Source: CAVQSS01 sp963746605 (lineage in GTDB: Bacteria; Desulfobacterota; RBG-13-43-22). Taken from it: a stretch of DNA of 64,000 bases. The notes beneath the pieces were generated by a model. That model searched no databases. It saw nothing but the letters and a program-made list of their open reading frames with translations, and had not been told where the DNA came from. The DNA lies in contig CAVVCH010000045.1 of the NCBI GenBank assembly GCA_963746605.1, positions 62,001 to 126,000 on the forward strand. The letters run 5' to 3'. Positions 20,358 to 29,028 of this stretch are shown in pieces (positions within the stretch are counted from its first letter, which is position 1; every line of letters begins with the position of its first letter). Made by a program: the position numbers and the translations under genes.

Positions 20358-20439
20358 ATTTGCGTGTACGAGTAGGTGTACGAGTAAGGGTCTCTACAAT
20401 GGCGGCGCCCCACTCGTACACGTACTCATACACGCAAAT
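20358..20439. repeat. Inverted repeat with GTGTACGAGTA units
   Basis: A ~28-bp arm (ATTTGCGTGTACGAGTAGGT...) is mirrored by an imperfect reverse complement ending at 20439, with a ~26-bp GC-rich loop (AAGGGTCTCTACAATGGCGG). Each arm contains tandem GTGTACGAGTA units. The element sits just where the start of the following gene is expected. Confidence 0.7.
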
Positions 20440-20516
20440 CGCTTTCAGAAAAGGATCTCTAATCCGTATGCGTCCACGGCACCCCCGCTCACGGCCACGA
20501 TCCCGATCAGGACCGG

Positions 20517-22064
20517 ATTGTCCAGGCCCTGCTTCGCCCGGAAACCTATCCCCACCGCCCCCCGCACATCACCCACCTGCAAACGCATATCTCCCACGTT
20601 TTTCTGACCGGCGGTTTGGTGTACAAGGTCAAAAAGCCAATCCGCTATGATTTCCTGGATTTCAGCACCCTGGCCCAGCGGGGCTATTTCTGCCGACAGG
20701 AGGTCAAGCTCAACCGGCGGTTGACCCACAATCTCTACCTGGGGGTGGCGCGGATCACCGAAGAGAAACAACGACTGACGGTGAACGGTCGCGGGAAGGT
20801 GGTGGAATACGCGGTTCTGATGCGGGAGATGCCCCAGGACCGGATGATGAACCGGTTGCTGGCCGCCGGACAGGTCGGGGGAAAGGAAATCAAGGACCTG
20901 GTGCGGATTCTGGCCCCCTTCTATCGAAAGGCCCGAACCGGCGGGGCGGTGAATCAGGACGGACGCATCGCCGTAATCCGCAAGAACACCGAAGAAAACT
21001 TCACCGAGACCCGGCCCTTTGTGGGAAAACTGGTTTCTTCGGCGGACTACCAAGCGGTGCTGCGCTACACCCGAAGGTTTCTCGATCAAAACCATCCCCT
21101 GTTTGAACGGCGCATTGCCGATAACCGAATCCGGGACGGCCACGGCGACCTGCACTCGGGCAATATCTGCCTCGAACCCGAAATCCAGATTTACGACTGC
21201 ATAGAATTCAACCACCGCTTCCGCTATTCCGACGTGGCCTGCGACCTGGCCTTTCTGGCCATGGACCTGGATTTTCACGGCTATCCGGTCTTGAGCCGCT
21301 TACTGGTCCGGGAATATGTCCGCCTGGCTCAGGACCCCGAGGCCAAGCTCCTGATGAATTTCTATAAATGCTACCGGGCCTGTGTCCGGGCTAAAATCCA
21401 CGCCTTCGCTTCCGCGGAAAGCGAAATTCCCTCCAAAGAACGAAGGGACCATCGGCGCCAGGCCGAACGATATTTTCAACTGGCCCGGACCTACGCCCGG
21501 GCCGATCGCCCGCTGCCGTTGATCGTCTTCTTCGGCCTCATGGGCACCGGCAAGACCACCCTGGCCCAGGCCCTCTCCCGAAAGACCGGCTGGAAGGTCA
21601 TCAGCACCGACCGGGTCCGAAAACAATTAGCCCGGTTGAAACCGACCGTTCGGCAGCAAGAGCCCTTTGGGCAGGGTATCTATTCCCGAGACCAGTCTGA
21701 AAAAACCTACCAGGCCATGCGGCAGGAGGCGGAGCGCCTGTTGAAGCTGGGACACCCGGTCATCCTGGATGGATCGTACAAAAAACAGGAGGAAAGGCGC
21801 GTTCTTCTGGAATTGGCCCGAAACCTGGGAGCCGACATCCACTTTGTGGAATGTCGGGCCCCCGTGACCCTCATCCGTCAGCGCCTGGAAGCCCGCCGTC
21901 AAGACCCCCGGGCCGTCTCCGACGGCCGCTGGGAGATCTTCCGGGCCCAACGGGCCGACTTCGATCCTACAGATGATATCATCCCCCAACACGGTTTCCG
22001 CCTTCGCCTGGATCAACCCCCTGAAGAGCTGGTGCGGAACATCTTGACCAAGATCAAAGGCTGA
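20517..22064 (+). CDS. Fused aminoglycoside-phosphotransferase-like / AAA-type P-loop protein
   Basis: The N-terminal half is APH/kinase-like, with HGDLHSGNICLEP and IQIYDCIEFNHRFRYSDVAC as catalytic and metal loops. The C-terminal half is a P-loop nucleoside-kinase-like domain (FFGLMGTGKTTLAQALS; near residue 310). Such two-domain proteins are widespread and usually annotated as APH/ATP-binding proteins; substrate unknown. The first standard start is TTG 20616, but the frame codes for family-like sequence further upstream (HISHVFLTGGLVYKVKKP), so the real start lies earlier. No ATG or GTG exists in frame back to the stop at 20460, and an inverted-repeat element ends just before it. The 5' end may therefore have been altered; 20517 (ATT) is a guess. 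Confidence 0.75.
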   Translation: MVQALLRPETYPHRPPHITHLQTHISHVFLTGGLVYKVKKPIRYDFLDFSTLAQRGYFCRQEVKLNRRLTHNLYLGVARITEEKQRLTVNGRGKVVEYAVLMREMPQDRMMNRLLAAGQVGGKEIKDLVRILAPFYRKARTGGAVNQDGRIAVIRKNTEENFTETRPFVGKLVSSADYQAVLRYTRRFLDQNHPLFERRIADNRIRDGHGDLHSGNICLEPEIQIYDCIEFNHRFRYSDVACDLAFLAMDLDFHGYPVLSRLLVREYVRLAQDPEAKLLMNFYKCYRACVRAKIHAFASAESEIPSKERRDHRRQAERYFQLARTYARADRPLPLIVFFGLMGTGKTTLAQALSRKTGWKVISTDRVRKQLARLKPTVRQQEPFGQGIYSRDQSEKTYQAMRQEAERLLKLGHPVILDGSYKKQEERRVLLELARNLGADIHFVECRAPVTLIRQRLEARRQDPRAVSDGRWEIFRAQRADFDPTDDIIPQHGFRLRLDQPPEELVRNILTKIKG

Positions 22065-22404
22065 TCGCAAAAAGATTCGATACCTGGTCCATAATTGCGG
22101 GCAATCAGACCCGGGTCGTGGATAAAATCCGCTTGGTTAAACAAATAGGCTACCCGTTCCCCTGAAAACATGTTCCAGATCAACCGCGACTTGGAGCTGC
22201 ACTGCATTACGCACCAGACGGAAGTTCTCCGGGGACGGGTATTATTCGTGTGAAATAACCAGCAGTTCGGTCTGAAAATACAGCCGTCCTCTCCATAAAA
22301 TACAGGGTTATACCTATTTTTTTTTATTAGCAAAAAGTTTACTTATTTTGTGAAGGTTAGAATGTTCTAATTCATACAAAGGACTATTCTAAAGTAAAAG
22401 GATT
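22065..22404. other. Intergenic region before the secreted-protein island
   Basis: About 340 bases. The right half turns sharply AT-rich (T-run near 22320, then GTGAAGGTTAGAATGTTC), consistent with the promoter of the following secreted-protein genes. A minus-strand open frame covering it (22013-22333) has no recognisable content. Confidence 0.35.
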
Positions 22405-22425
22405 ATGGCTTATTTAGGAGGAAAA

Positions 22426-22875
22426 ATGCGCAAACCATTTCTACGGGGGATTTTATCGCTGATGCTTTGGGGCGGGTTGGTCCTGCTTGGGCAGCAGGTT
22501 TCTGCCGCGATCACCTCGCTGCCAATGTCCAATCCCTTCTGTTCCCAACCCGATCCTACGGTCAACCAGTGTTTGATCAATGTCCGTTTCTGGCAGGCGA
22601 ACGATAACGGGGTCGGGAACGTCTTGGCCTATGTCAATTTTTCGATCGACGGTAAACTCCGTTACCGCTCAAACGCGTTTTTCGAAAATTTTGTCACCTA
22701 CAGCTTTGATATGATCCCCGGGGGAATCAAGGTGGTCTGCGGGTTACCAAACGAAGGCGGCTTTGGACCGTTGTATGGTAATGCCTATACCGTTGATGTT
22801 AAGGCCTATGATGTCACCGACACCTGGGTTCTCGACGATCAATTGCGGGTCAAATGCCCGGCGTACAATCCATGA
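22426..22875 (+). CDS. Secreted protein, tagless paralogue of the next gene
   Basis: Starts MRKPFLRGILSLMLWGG with an AGGAGG site six bases upstream; a signal peptide cleaved near VSAAI is evident. The mature part (about 125 residues) has SMSNPFC-like Cys-containing ends and IDGKLRYRSNAFFEN ... MIPGGIKVVCGLPNEGG. It aligns with the following protein (LDGKLRVYMGGFFES ... MMPGGLEIACGKPNDGG), so the two are tandem paralogues. It ends CPAYNP, exactly where the paralogue continues as CPAYDGKTFLPLIQR, so it lacks the C-terminal motif. Function unknown. The stop overlaps the next start (ATGA), indicating translational coupling. Confidence 0.7.
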   Translation: MRKPFLRGILSLMLWGGLVLLGQQVSAAITSLPMSNPFCSQPDPTVNQCLINVRFWQANDNGVGNVLAYVNFSIDGKLRYRSNAFFENFVTYSFDMIPGGIKVVCGLPNEGGFGPLYGNAYTVDVKAYDVTDTWVLDDQLRVKCPAYNP

Positions 22876-23369
22876 GTACCAGCACAGATCGCCTGCGCCT
22901 CGGACGCCTTTTTTTACTGGTACTTGGTATCATCGCGGTCTTGCAGTTTCTCGGCGAGATCGCTCGGCCTACGCTGCTTCAGGCCGCTACGGTCTCTATC
23001 CAAATGAGCAACCCGTCCTGCGTTCAGATCTCCTCCTCGAACGGGACGTGCTCGATTCAAATCCGCAGCCTGACCGCCACCGGCAGCGACCAAACCTTTT
23101 CGCGGCTCGAAGTTCTGCTGGACGGTAAGTTGCGGGTTTATATGGGCGGATTCTTTGAGTCGTCGGCCTTTCTCGACTCCCCGATGATGCCGGGTGGATT
23201 GGAAATCGCCTGCGGCAAGCCTAATGATGGTGGATTGCCCGATTACGGCAGATCCTACTCATTAACGGCTAATGCGTATATGGCGGATGGCACGTCTGCT
23301 TCCGATTCCGTGACTGTTTTCTGCCCGGCTTACGACGGCAAGACCTTTCTTCCGTTGATTCAAAGATAG
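22872..23369 (+). CDS. Secreted protein with C-terminal FLPLI motif
   Basis: ATG 22872 overlaps the upstream stop. A basic N-terminus and hydrophobic segment (LGRLFLLVLGIIAVLQFLG) form a signal peptide or anchor, cleaved after LQA. The mature region is a paralogue of the preceding protein with two Cys near the ends (NPSC and VFCPAY). It ends TFLPLIQR, a motif shared with other secreted proteins in this window. After the TAG stop the same reading frame stays open into the next gene fragment. Function unknown; an extracellular or surface location is inferred. Confidence 0.7.
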   Translation: MSTSTDRLRLGRLFLLVLGIIAVLQFLGEIARPTLLQAATVSIQMSNPSCVQISSSNGTCSIQIRSLTATGSDQTFSRLEVLLDGKLRVYMGGFFESSAFLDSPMMPGGLEIACGKPNDGGLPDYGRSYSLTANAYMADGTSASDSVTVFCPAYDGKTFLPLIQR

Positions 23370-23459
23370 AAGGAAAAAACTGAGTTCGGAGGAGGCCTCT
23401 CCAGGGAGCTGATTGCAGCGAACCACCCGAACCCTTTCCGTTGGTCACTTCTTCCCTCA

Positions 23460-23960
23460 TTCCAGCTAAATATCTACCGCCCCGACGGCAGTCTCTACAA
23501 CTCCTGGGAGTATGCCCCGGCCGGCAACCCCTTTAATTCCGCCTGGAGCCAGGGCTGGGTGTTTGATTTTTCTGCCAGTGATCCGCCGGGTACCTGGCGC
23601 TTTGAAGCCACGTACAACGGCCAGGTTTATGAGACGTTCTTCAATTTAAACGCTGCCCATCTGGTGGCGCGGGATGATTTCGCCATGACCCCCATCAATA
23701 CCCCAGTTATAATAGACGTTCTCAGCAATGACAGGGGCCCCGGTGGCGATCCGATAACGATCACGGCGGCAGGACTGCCCATGAGCGGCACAGTCACCTT
23801 GGTCAGCGCCTGCCTCGTGTACACACCGACGCCGGGCTTCCTCGGCAGGGATGTATTTACTTATACCGCGGGCACGAGAGCCGAACAGGCCGATGCAACC
23901 GTGACGGTGCTGGTCGTCAACGAGGTCTTCCGCCTGTTCCTGCCGTTAATCCCGCGATAG
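23460..23960 (+). pseudogene. C-terminal fragment of a secreted Ig-like protein with FLPLI motif
   Basis: The frame is open from the TAG of the previous gene at 23369. Family-like sequence begins about 23465 (LNIYRPDGSLYNSWEYAPAG) and continues through WVFDFSASDPPGTWRFEATY. It then enters a cadherin/Big-like domain (DDFAMTPINTPVIIDVLSND, VYTPTPGFLGRDVFTY), ending FRLFLPLIPR. No signal peptide or credible start precedes it; the first standard start codon is GTG 23559, inside the conserved part. It therefore looks like the truncated 3' part of a larger extracellular protein. Note that it is in the same frame as the gene before it. Confidence 0.6.
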
Positions 23961-24303
23961 CTGATCGTTGAACCGAAAAAAAATAGCGATTGGAAACTAT
24001 GTCCTCAGCCGGAATCGGGGTCTTTCTCCGGTCCGTTAGGACTTGCTTTATCGAGGGCGAATTTGGATCTGAATGAACTTTTTCATGTGAAATTACGAAG
24101 TACTAATGCAAATTATTGCTGCCCGACCCCTGTAGCCTCAATAACTGGCCAGGGACTACTACACTCAATATTGAGGTCCCGGACGGGCAACTCCGGCCAC
24201 CCTAAGGGCTCGTTCCATTCCCCGTCCGGGAGAGTTCATACTATGTAGCGTAATTCGCACCTAAATTGGAACACAATTTAGAAACGGCTGGGGTCAAACG
24301 CAA
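23961..24303. other. Intergenic region
   Basis: About 340 bases between convergent genes. I see no gene, only a few short GC-rich inverted segments around 24170-24240 (CCGGACGGGCAACTCCGGCC, CCCCGTCCGGGAG) that could act as a terminator. Nothing firm. Confidence 0.3.
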
Positions 24304-25347
24304 TTATCCGAAGACCACCTCGTCCCCGTTTCCGACATAAAGATCGCTCGTCGACCCGTATTTTCCGCTCCCTTTCACCACTGGATACCCAAATTCTATC
24401 ATCTTCTGAACGGCGGGGAGCCCTGTGCAGTGGTTGCAGGCGACCTTCTTGAAATTATACTTGGCCATGCTCTTCACAAGCTGTTCCTGCTTTTCGTTCA
24501 ATGGACCGAATGGGGCGATGTGGAGGCCACCGTAAACCCCATAAAGGTTGTCGCCCCCTAGCAGTTCGTTTTGTGCAAAATCCGCAAAGGTCAGGATGGT
24601 CTGATGGCAACAACCGGTCACGCATACCATGCCTCGATCCTTTACATTGAAATAGAGCGACTGCTCGCCTCGAACGCGGATTAAGATGGGGAGATCAAAG
24701 GCGACCAGTGCACAACCATCGAGGATCTTGTTGACCTTGCCTGTCTCGCATTGGATAAGTTTTCCTTTATGGACGATCCCGTTCTTCGCTTTCGGCGTGG
24801 TGAACTCTGCCCCCTTTAAGAAATGCATGCCTTCGGGATAGAAGGTGGCAGGTATGTAGATAGGGATCTGCGGGTTGTATTTGAGGGTGGTTTCCAGGCC
24901 CCAGAAATGGTCGAGATGCTCGTGGCTGATGACCATAAATTCGATCTCGCCGCTCTTAAGCATCTTGTCGATCCCCTCTCGCTTATAGCATTCGTCCATG
25001 TATGCCGTATTCCAGCCGGTGTCCAATAGAAACCTGTGGTGTTCCCCTTTCAGGGTCTCCATGTCGATAAGCGAACAACTGCCTGCAGCATTCTTCGGAT
25101 CCCATGGAATTTCCCACTGGTTCGTCTTTGGTCCGCCCGCGGCCTCCATCTGTTCGATAAGGTACTTGCCGTCCAGCCATCCGAGTTCCGATACACACTT
25201 GACCTTGAGACTCTTGCACTGCCCGATGTCATACTTCCCCGCGGCCAAGGCCTCGAGGGGTTTGTGAAGAACCACCCCACCCAGTCCCAAAAGGGTACCA
25301 CCGATGGCTGCGGTTTTCATAAATTCTCTTCTGTCCATGTCTTTCAT
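24304..25347 (-). CDS. Tat-exported metallo-beta-lactamase-fold hydrolase
   Basis: The start at ATG 25347 (MKDMDRREFMKTAAIGGTLL) has an AGGGAG site and a twin-arginine signal (DRREFMK). The mature protein has the metal site SHEHLDHFWGLE, VTGCCHQTI, GGLHIAPFGP and CNHCTG, matching the subgroup that includes 7,8-dihydropterin-type ribofuranosylaminobenzene-phosphate synthase-like MBL proteins. About 347 residues. Exact substrate unknown; export suggests a periplasmic hydrolase. It lies on the minus strand inside the + strand secreted island and lacks the FLPLI ending. Confidence 0.8.
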   Translation of the reverse strand: MKDMDRREFMKTAAIGGTLLGLGGVVLHKPLEALAAGKYDIGQCKSLKVKCVSELGWLDGKYLIEQMEAAGGPKTNQWEIPWDPKNAAGSCSLIDMETLKGEHHRFLLDTGWNTAYMDECYKREGIDKMLKSGEIEFMVISHEHLDHFWGLETTLKYNPQIPIYIPATFYPEGMHFLKGAEFTTPKAKNGIVHKGKLIQCETGKVNKILDGCALVAFDLPILIRVRGEQSLYFNVKDRGMVCVTGCCHQTILTFADFAQNELLGGDNLYGVYGGLHIAPFGPLNEKQEQLVKSMAKYNFKKVACNHCTGLPAVQKMIEFGYPVVKGSGKYGSTSDLYVGNGDEVVFG

Positions 25348-25439
25348 AGTCCGTCTCCCTTTTGATAGCAGTTTCACCAGATTGAGACCTATCACCTCCA
25401 TTACGTTATCTCCCCGCTTCGCCATCACCTCCTTGCCCA

Positions 25440-25815
25440 GGCCTCAGACCTTCGATGCAGATAGATTCATGCAGTCCCGCTTTTCTTTAGACAACGATCC
25501 CAATACCATGAGGATCACCTCATCGGTAATCTACGAAAAATCATCCGCGCTTCTGAGTAGGGCCATCTTCCCGGCCAGAGAGCGAAAGGCCACGCCGCAC
25601 TGCACCCCGTCCACCAAGCTCCCAGAAACGGCCAGCAGTTTGTCTCCGGCGGGGTCCACGACCCAGCCCCGCTACTGCCTGATCAGGGGAAATATGATCT
25701 ATTTGAACACCTCTACGTTCTTGACCGTGGCCGCCTCATCTTGCCCCATCAACCGGCTGCACCCTGCCACGTCCACGCTGAACACGGCGGTCATTTTACG
25801 TTTGAACTCTTACGC
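25440..25815 (-). pseudogene. Adenylate/guanylate cyclase remnant
   Basis: The minus-strand translation reads FKRKMTAVFSVDVAGCSRLM then GQDEAATVKNVEVFK, a stop, LIRQ, another stop, and RGWVVDPAGDKLLAVSGSLV with DGVQCGVAF. This follows the class III cyclase N-terminal pattern (KRKLTAILSADVxGYSRLMGxDE ... VVDxPGDxLLAEFxSxVDAVxCA). At least two in-frame stops, a shift and the loss of the rest show that it is dead. Located just upstream of the Tat-MBL gene on the same strand. Confidence 0.8.
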
Positions 25816-26254
25816 GACCCATGGGATCACCCCGTAACAAGCAAAAGGCTCCAAGTGGATAGTGCTATCCGCCGGAGGCCCTCATTCCACCATCTTCGGA
25901 AGCGCATGCCCAGGGTTTCCTCTTAGAAGGTAGGGGTTATGCTGTTGGGTTGCCTTGGGTTAACAGAAATGAATGCGGTTTATTTAGAATAAGACGCAAA
26001 ACGAGGATCGTGTCAAGGAAATTCCGGGGAACCTGCATAGGGTTTTTGGGAGAAAGAAGGAGACGGCAAGGTTAAATTAAAGGCAGAGTTCCCATTGCCA
26101 TGCTTTAATTATTTCTTGGGAAAATTGAGGCGGGGGGTCATTTTTCAAGGGATATCGAGGAGTTTTTTTGAAGTCCTCAAATCTTTGTTTTGAATAAACC
26201 GAAAAACGCCTCACGGTGACTTGGTCAATTAGAAGTCATACTGGTAAGCTTTGA
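25816..26254. other. Intergenic region
   Basis: About 440 bases with no recognisable coding or structured feature. Composition falls from GC-rich to AT-rich from left to right, marking the entry into the AT-rich zinc-ribbon pair. Confidence 0.3.
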
Positions 26255-26623
26255 CTAAAATCTAATCCCTTTTTTGCACCACCCACAATAAATCTCATTA
26301 TTAACTTCGCCACAAAAATGACAAGGCAAAGTGATGAGTGTTTTTTCTTTATGGATATTACCGCATTTTGGACATAACCATTTTACTGACATATTTATCC
26401 TTCGGTTGCAGTTCGGACATTCGGCATAAACATCTTTATCCGCCCTTCCGTCAATTAATAGATAGCAAAAACCGCATATCATGGGGATGAAGTATAATTT
26501 CCATCCACCATCAAAATGATAATAAACTAAATCTAAAATCATAAATCCGGTGAACCCGATAGCTAGATAAATTAATATCCTTTGAATATAATGTTTATAA
26601 TTGCCCTCTAATTTAATTGACAT
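26255..26623 (-). CDS. Small membrane protein with zinc-ribbon tail
   Basis: A 122-residue protein. Two transmembrane segments (ILIYLAIGFTGFMILDLVYY and LYFIPMICGFCYLL) are followed by three CxxC-type knuckles: CPNCNRRI, CPKCGNIH and CHFCG...CGWC. Base composition is far more AT-rich than the surrounding genes, indicating transfer. The start overlaps the stop of an upstream zinc-ribbon frame (TAATG). I do not recognise a named family; a zinc-ribbon membrane protein of unknown function. Confidence 0.6.
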   Translation of the reverse strand: MSIKLEGNYKHYIQRILIYLAIGFTGFMILDLVYYHFDGGWKLYFIPMICGFCYLLIDGRADKDVYAECPNCNRRINMSVKWLCPKCGNIHKEKTLITLPCHFCGEVNNEIYCGWCKKGIRF

Positions 26624-26800
26624 TATAATTTAATCTCCGCTCGACAATATTCACAAAATACAGTTTCTAATTCTCTTTTACAATTATCGCATTTATCAAT
26701 TATGCAGTGCTCTTTCTTCTGTCGTTCGTAACAGTAATCACAATTCCAATTTGTCCAGACTATAACCGGGCAAGATAAAGCAAGAGGGGGGCAGGGGTCA
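26623..26800 (-). pseudogene. Zinc-ribbon fragment lacking a start codon
   Basis: In frame immediately upstream of and overlapping the previous gene is CPVIVWTNWNCDYCYERQKK then EHCIIDKCDNCKRELE and TVFCEYCRAEIKL with a TAA stop. It contains CDYC, CDNC and CEYC knuckles. No ATG, GTG or TTG occurs in the open stretch back to the preceding stop, so it is either 5'-truncated or uses an unusual start. AT-rich like its partner. Confidence 0.45.
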
Positions 26801-27035
26801 AGGCCTAAATTTATTCATCAAGATTTGAAAAGAAGACAGGATCAGAAATGGTCTGCCTTTTTTCTGCACATTTCAAAATTAGAGGTGATGAATGTCTCCT
26901 CACCTTTTATTATTGGATCGATAAAATACTGTATTTACCTTATTTACATTTATTTTTTCCATATTCATAATGCATAAATAGACAAAGGTATTAGATAAAG
27001 ATGGATCCAATGTGCTTTAAAGGAAAGGGTTAGTC

Positions 27036-28743
27036 ATGAAAGCAAGCCGATGGGGGCAGGGTTGGAACCGAAAGGGGCTGGTTCAATTGGGAGTGTTGCT
27101 ACTGGTTGGGATGACCCTGATTACGGTGACCGCGCAAGCAGCGGGAGTCGTCGGTACCGGGACACCGGCAAGTTGCACGGAGACAGCGCTGGATACCGCG
27201 CTGGCGGACGGCGGCGCTGTGACCTTCGAATGCGGCGCGTCGCCGGTCATCATTATTGTCACCGGGGTGAAAACCATCAGTAGCGACACGACCATTGACG
27301 GTGGAGCCATGATCGGTCTCAGCGGCGGGAACGCTACGCGCCTGTTAAACGTGAATGCCGGAGTGACCCTCACCCTCAATAACCTCACGATCCAGAATGC
27401 CTTCTGGAATCTGGGCGACGGCGGCGCGATCCAAAACCTCGGTACGCTCAACATTACGAACTGTAAATTCCTGAACAACAAGACCTCGTCAGAATGGAGC
27501 GGCGGGGCAATTTTGACTCTAGGACCATTGAACATCACGAATAGCGAGTTTGCTTTCAACCAGGGGGGGAATGGCGGCGCCCTCTACCCGCGCTTTTCCG
27601 CGGCGGTCACGATGATCACAGGCAGCTCGTTTCATGACAACTCGACATCGAACTCGACAAACGGCTGGGGTGGTGCGATGCTGTTGTGGGACGGCGCGCC
27701 GGTGACCGTGCAGAGCAGCCAGTTCATCCGCAATACCGCCCACTGGGGCGGCGCGTTATACGTCTTCCCCAACAGCAGCTTGACCCTGACCAGCAGCTTG
27801 TTGGCCAATAACGTGGCCGACGGCGGCCCCAGCGCGGACGGTGGCGGCGGCGCCATCTACAACAATGCCCATCTGGTGCTGGTCGCTACCACGGTGGAGA
27901 ATAACGTCGTGGTGGTGCCTCCGGGTTTCGGCTTCCCCGGGATTCGCGCCGGCGGCGCCATTTGGAACAGCACCTCCGGTTCGATCCAGATGAGTGGTGG
28001 CGCGCTGCGCGACAACCGCGCCCTGCATGGCGGCGCGCTGTACAGCCTCGGGAATGCCGCGCTGACGATGGCCACCCTGGCGGATAACCTGGCCGGCGCG
28101 CGGCGGCGCCATCGAAAACATTAACAATTTGGCCAACACGCTGACCATCAACGCCTCTACCCTCAGCGGCAACCAGGTCTCCTTCGCGCTTTATCCCGCC
28201 GTCACCACCCCGCTGGGCAGCGCCATTTTCAATACGGCGCACCTGGACATCACCAACAGCACCCTCAGCGGCAACAGCGGCGCCACGGCGCTGCAAGAAG
28301 ACAACAGCGTCATCACGCTCACCAATGTCACCGTGGCGCAAAACCCGAATGGCGGCCTTGGCTCTGACCAGAGCCCCAATACGAGCCAGGTGCGGTTGTT
28401 CAATACCTTGCTGGCCGGCAACGGCTCGCACAACTGTGGCCCGATCCTGTTCGGCACGTTCACCAGCCAGAACAGCCTGTCGAGCGATAACACGTGCACA
28501 CCCTGGGTCGGCAACCAAAACCAAAACGGCATCGATCCGCTGCTGAGCCTGCTGGGCTTTCACGGCGGCCCGACGCTAACGCACATGTTGGCCGCTGACA
28601 GCCGGGCGGTGGATGCCGGTGCCAACTGCCCCGCGCTAGACCAGCGCGGGGGCCTGCGGCCGGTGGGTGGGGCTTGCGACATCGGCGCGGTGGAGTATGG
28701 AGCGCTCGTGCCATTGCTTTATCTGCCGATAATCTCAAAATGA
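27036..28743 (+). CDS. Secreted beta-helix protein with choice-of-anchor Q domain and YLPII ending (frameshifted)
   Basis: A signal peptide (LVQLGVLLLVGMTLITVTAQA) is followed by many right-handed parallel beta-helix repeats rich in GGAI/GGAL and NNx turns (such as GGAIQNLGTLNITNCKFLNN). The first frame ends at 28124; deleting one base near 28101 joins it to GGAIENINNLANTLTINAST. The C-terminus is a choice-of-anchor-Q-type block (LTHMLAADSRAVDAG, then DQRGGLRP and DIGAVEYG), followed by PLLYLPIISK at the stop. About 568 residues. Choice-of-anchor domains normally sit next to variable sorting signals, which makes the short ending interesting. Extracellular location inferred. Confidence 0.75.
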
Positions 28744-29028
28744 TTAAGCCGACTGGTTGGATCTCCCTGTCCCTTTGAATATCACTCCAAGAGGACCAAA
28801 AACAGGCCTGTCTGAGCAGGTCATGGGTGCTGACCGTCGCCAAGGCCCATTCATGGTGTTCATCTGGATTTGAAGTCCGGATGGCCTTTGGAAAATCTTT
28901 TCCAACATGTTTTCTCTTTTTTTATCAAAAAGCCAATTTGCTATTTGGATAGAAATATCATAATATTTTTTTTGATTAAATCGACGAAGAGGCTTGGTGG
29001 TTTTGAGGGCGAAGATTAAACCATATTT

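Noticed and set aside
22013..22333. Minus-strand frame MLIKKNRYNPVFYGEDGCIF as a gene
   Set aside because: No ribosome site, overlaps the end of the kinase-like gene, composition not protein-like, no recognisable motif.
25304..25837. Plus-strand frame of 177 codons
   Set aside because: It is the antisense of the adenylate cyclase remnant; composition rich in Ser/Thr/Pro and without motifs.
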